Below, in pieces: positions 31,817-31,955 of a stretch of 31,955 nucleotides of DNA (its first letter is position 1; each line of letters starts with the position of its first letter). Position numbers and translations under genes: made by a program. A model generated the notes under the pieces. The model saw only the letters and a program-made list of their open reading frames with translations. It did no database searches and was not told the origin of the DNA. This DNA is from Chloroflexota bacterium (lineage in GTDB: Bacteria > Chloroflexota > Anaerolineae > B4-G1): the NCBI GenBank assembly GCA_024232355.1, contig JAAEPW010001181.1:1-31955 (forward strand), written 5' to 3'.

Positions 31817-31955
31817 AGAGGGTGTTTTAAAAGTTATGTCAACTTACAGATGGCGCAGCTTACAAGGCGACGGCTGGGTTACGTGCCAGACGGCGCAACA
31901 TGATGTGAACCATCGCTGCATAAATCATGGCTTCGCTGGTTTCCGGCAATTGCTC
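31817..31955 (-). mobile_element. IS5-family-like insertion sequence, right end (partial)
   Basis: GAGGGTGTTTTAAAAGT at about 31818-31834 resembles an IS5-family terminal repeat. It is followed inward by the 3' end of a transposase gene. CTAA just before it could be part of a target duplication. The element continues past the window. Confidence 0.7.
31860..31955 (-). CDS. IS5-like transposase C-terminus (partial)
   Basis: The last 31 codons of a transposase, read from the window edge to TAA at 31862-31860. It contains ETSEAMIYAAMVHIMLRRLA, the well-known C-terminal stretch of IS5-family (DDE) transposases that lies after the catalytic Glu. The TAA is 26 bases from the putative element end. 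The 5' part and the catalytic residues are outside the window, so it cannot be said whether the element is intact. Confidence 0.75.
   Translation of the reverse strand, partial: EQLPETSEAMIYAAMVHIMLRRLARNPAVAL

Noticed and set aside
1..31955. CRISPR array or phage attachment structure
   Set aside because: No regularly spaced direct repeats; the only short repeats are the operator pair, the MITE duplication and the degenerate tract at 22629-22750. No integrase or tRNA 3' duplication near tRNA-Leu.

Overview
The window looks like about 32 kb of a Chloroflexota (Anaerolineae/Caldilineae-type) chromosome of moderate GC content. This rests on protein families and habits, not on a marker gene: MalT-like (LAL) LuxR regulators, an SPFH/zinc-ribbon module, rifampicin-phosphotransferase-like enzymes, a secreted glycosidase ending in a VYLPLTLR-type tail, and paired rSAM-associated transferases. 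Most genes are on the minus strand.

Region 1 (1-5750) is secondary-lipid and isoprenoid metabolism. A KS-AT protein of the PfaA/HglE-like iterative polyketide (polyunsaturated or glycolipid fatty acid) type is followed by a separate gene for a duplicated linker plus a PfaA-type ACP, cut by the window edge. Upstream is a type 2 isopentenyl-diphosphate isomerase. Its consensus promoter lies back to back with another that drives two tandem acpP paralogues on the plus strand.

Region 2 (5750-10230, plus strand) holds a secreted clan GH-A-like glycosidase with two C-terminal beta modules, preceded by a 27-codon leader ORF. A membrane-stress-like set follows: a frameshifted membrane/zinc-ribbon protein, a helical protein and an SPFH protein with a SHOCT-like tail.

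Region 3 (10230-14660) has a plsX-fabF-membrane protein operon (minus), a small ORF, tRNA-Leu(GAG) under a consensus promoter, and a receiver-only response regulator.

Region 4 (14800-22600) is regulatory and accessory. It has a rifampicin-phosphotransferase-like enzyme broken by two frameshifts, a small conserved-looking ORF, an alpha/beta hydrolase with its ArsR-like repressor (promoter framed by two identical 15-bp operators 63 bp apart), and a LAL regulator broken by two frameshifts and apparently lacking the first part of its LuxR HTH.

Region 5 (22800-31955) has an enoyl-CoA hydratase, a compact 55-codon gene with its own consensus promoter and terminator, and an operon-like minus-strand run: APH-like kinase, TVP38 protein with zinc ribbon, HdrD-like Fe-S protein, FAD/NAD oxidoreductase, [148-bp MITE], nucleoside hydrolase, radical SAM/SPASM enzyme, and the transferase pair known as rSAM/selenodomain-associated. 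The window ends in the 3' end of an IS5-like element.

The most notable items are the MITE with clean 8-bp target duplication, the double-operator promoter, the back-to-back lipid promoters, the split PfaA-like synthase, the rSAM/transferase operon, and five single-base frameshifts that raise an assembly-error versus decay question.
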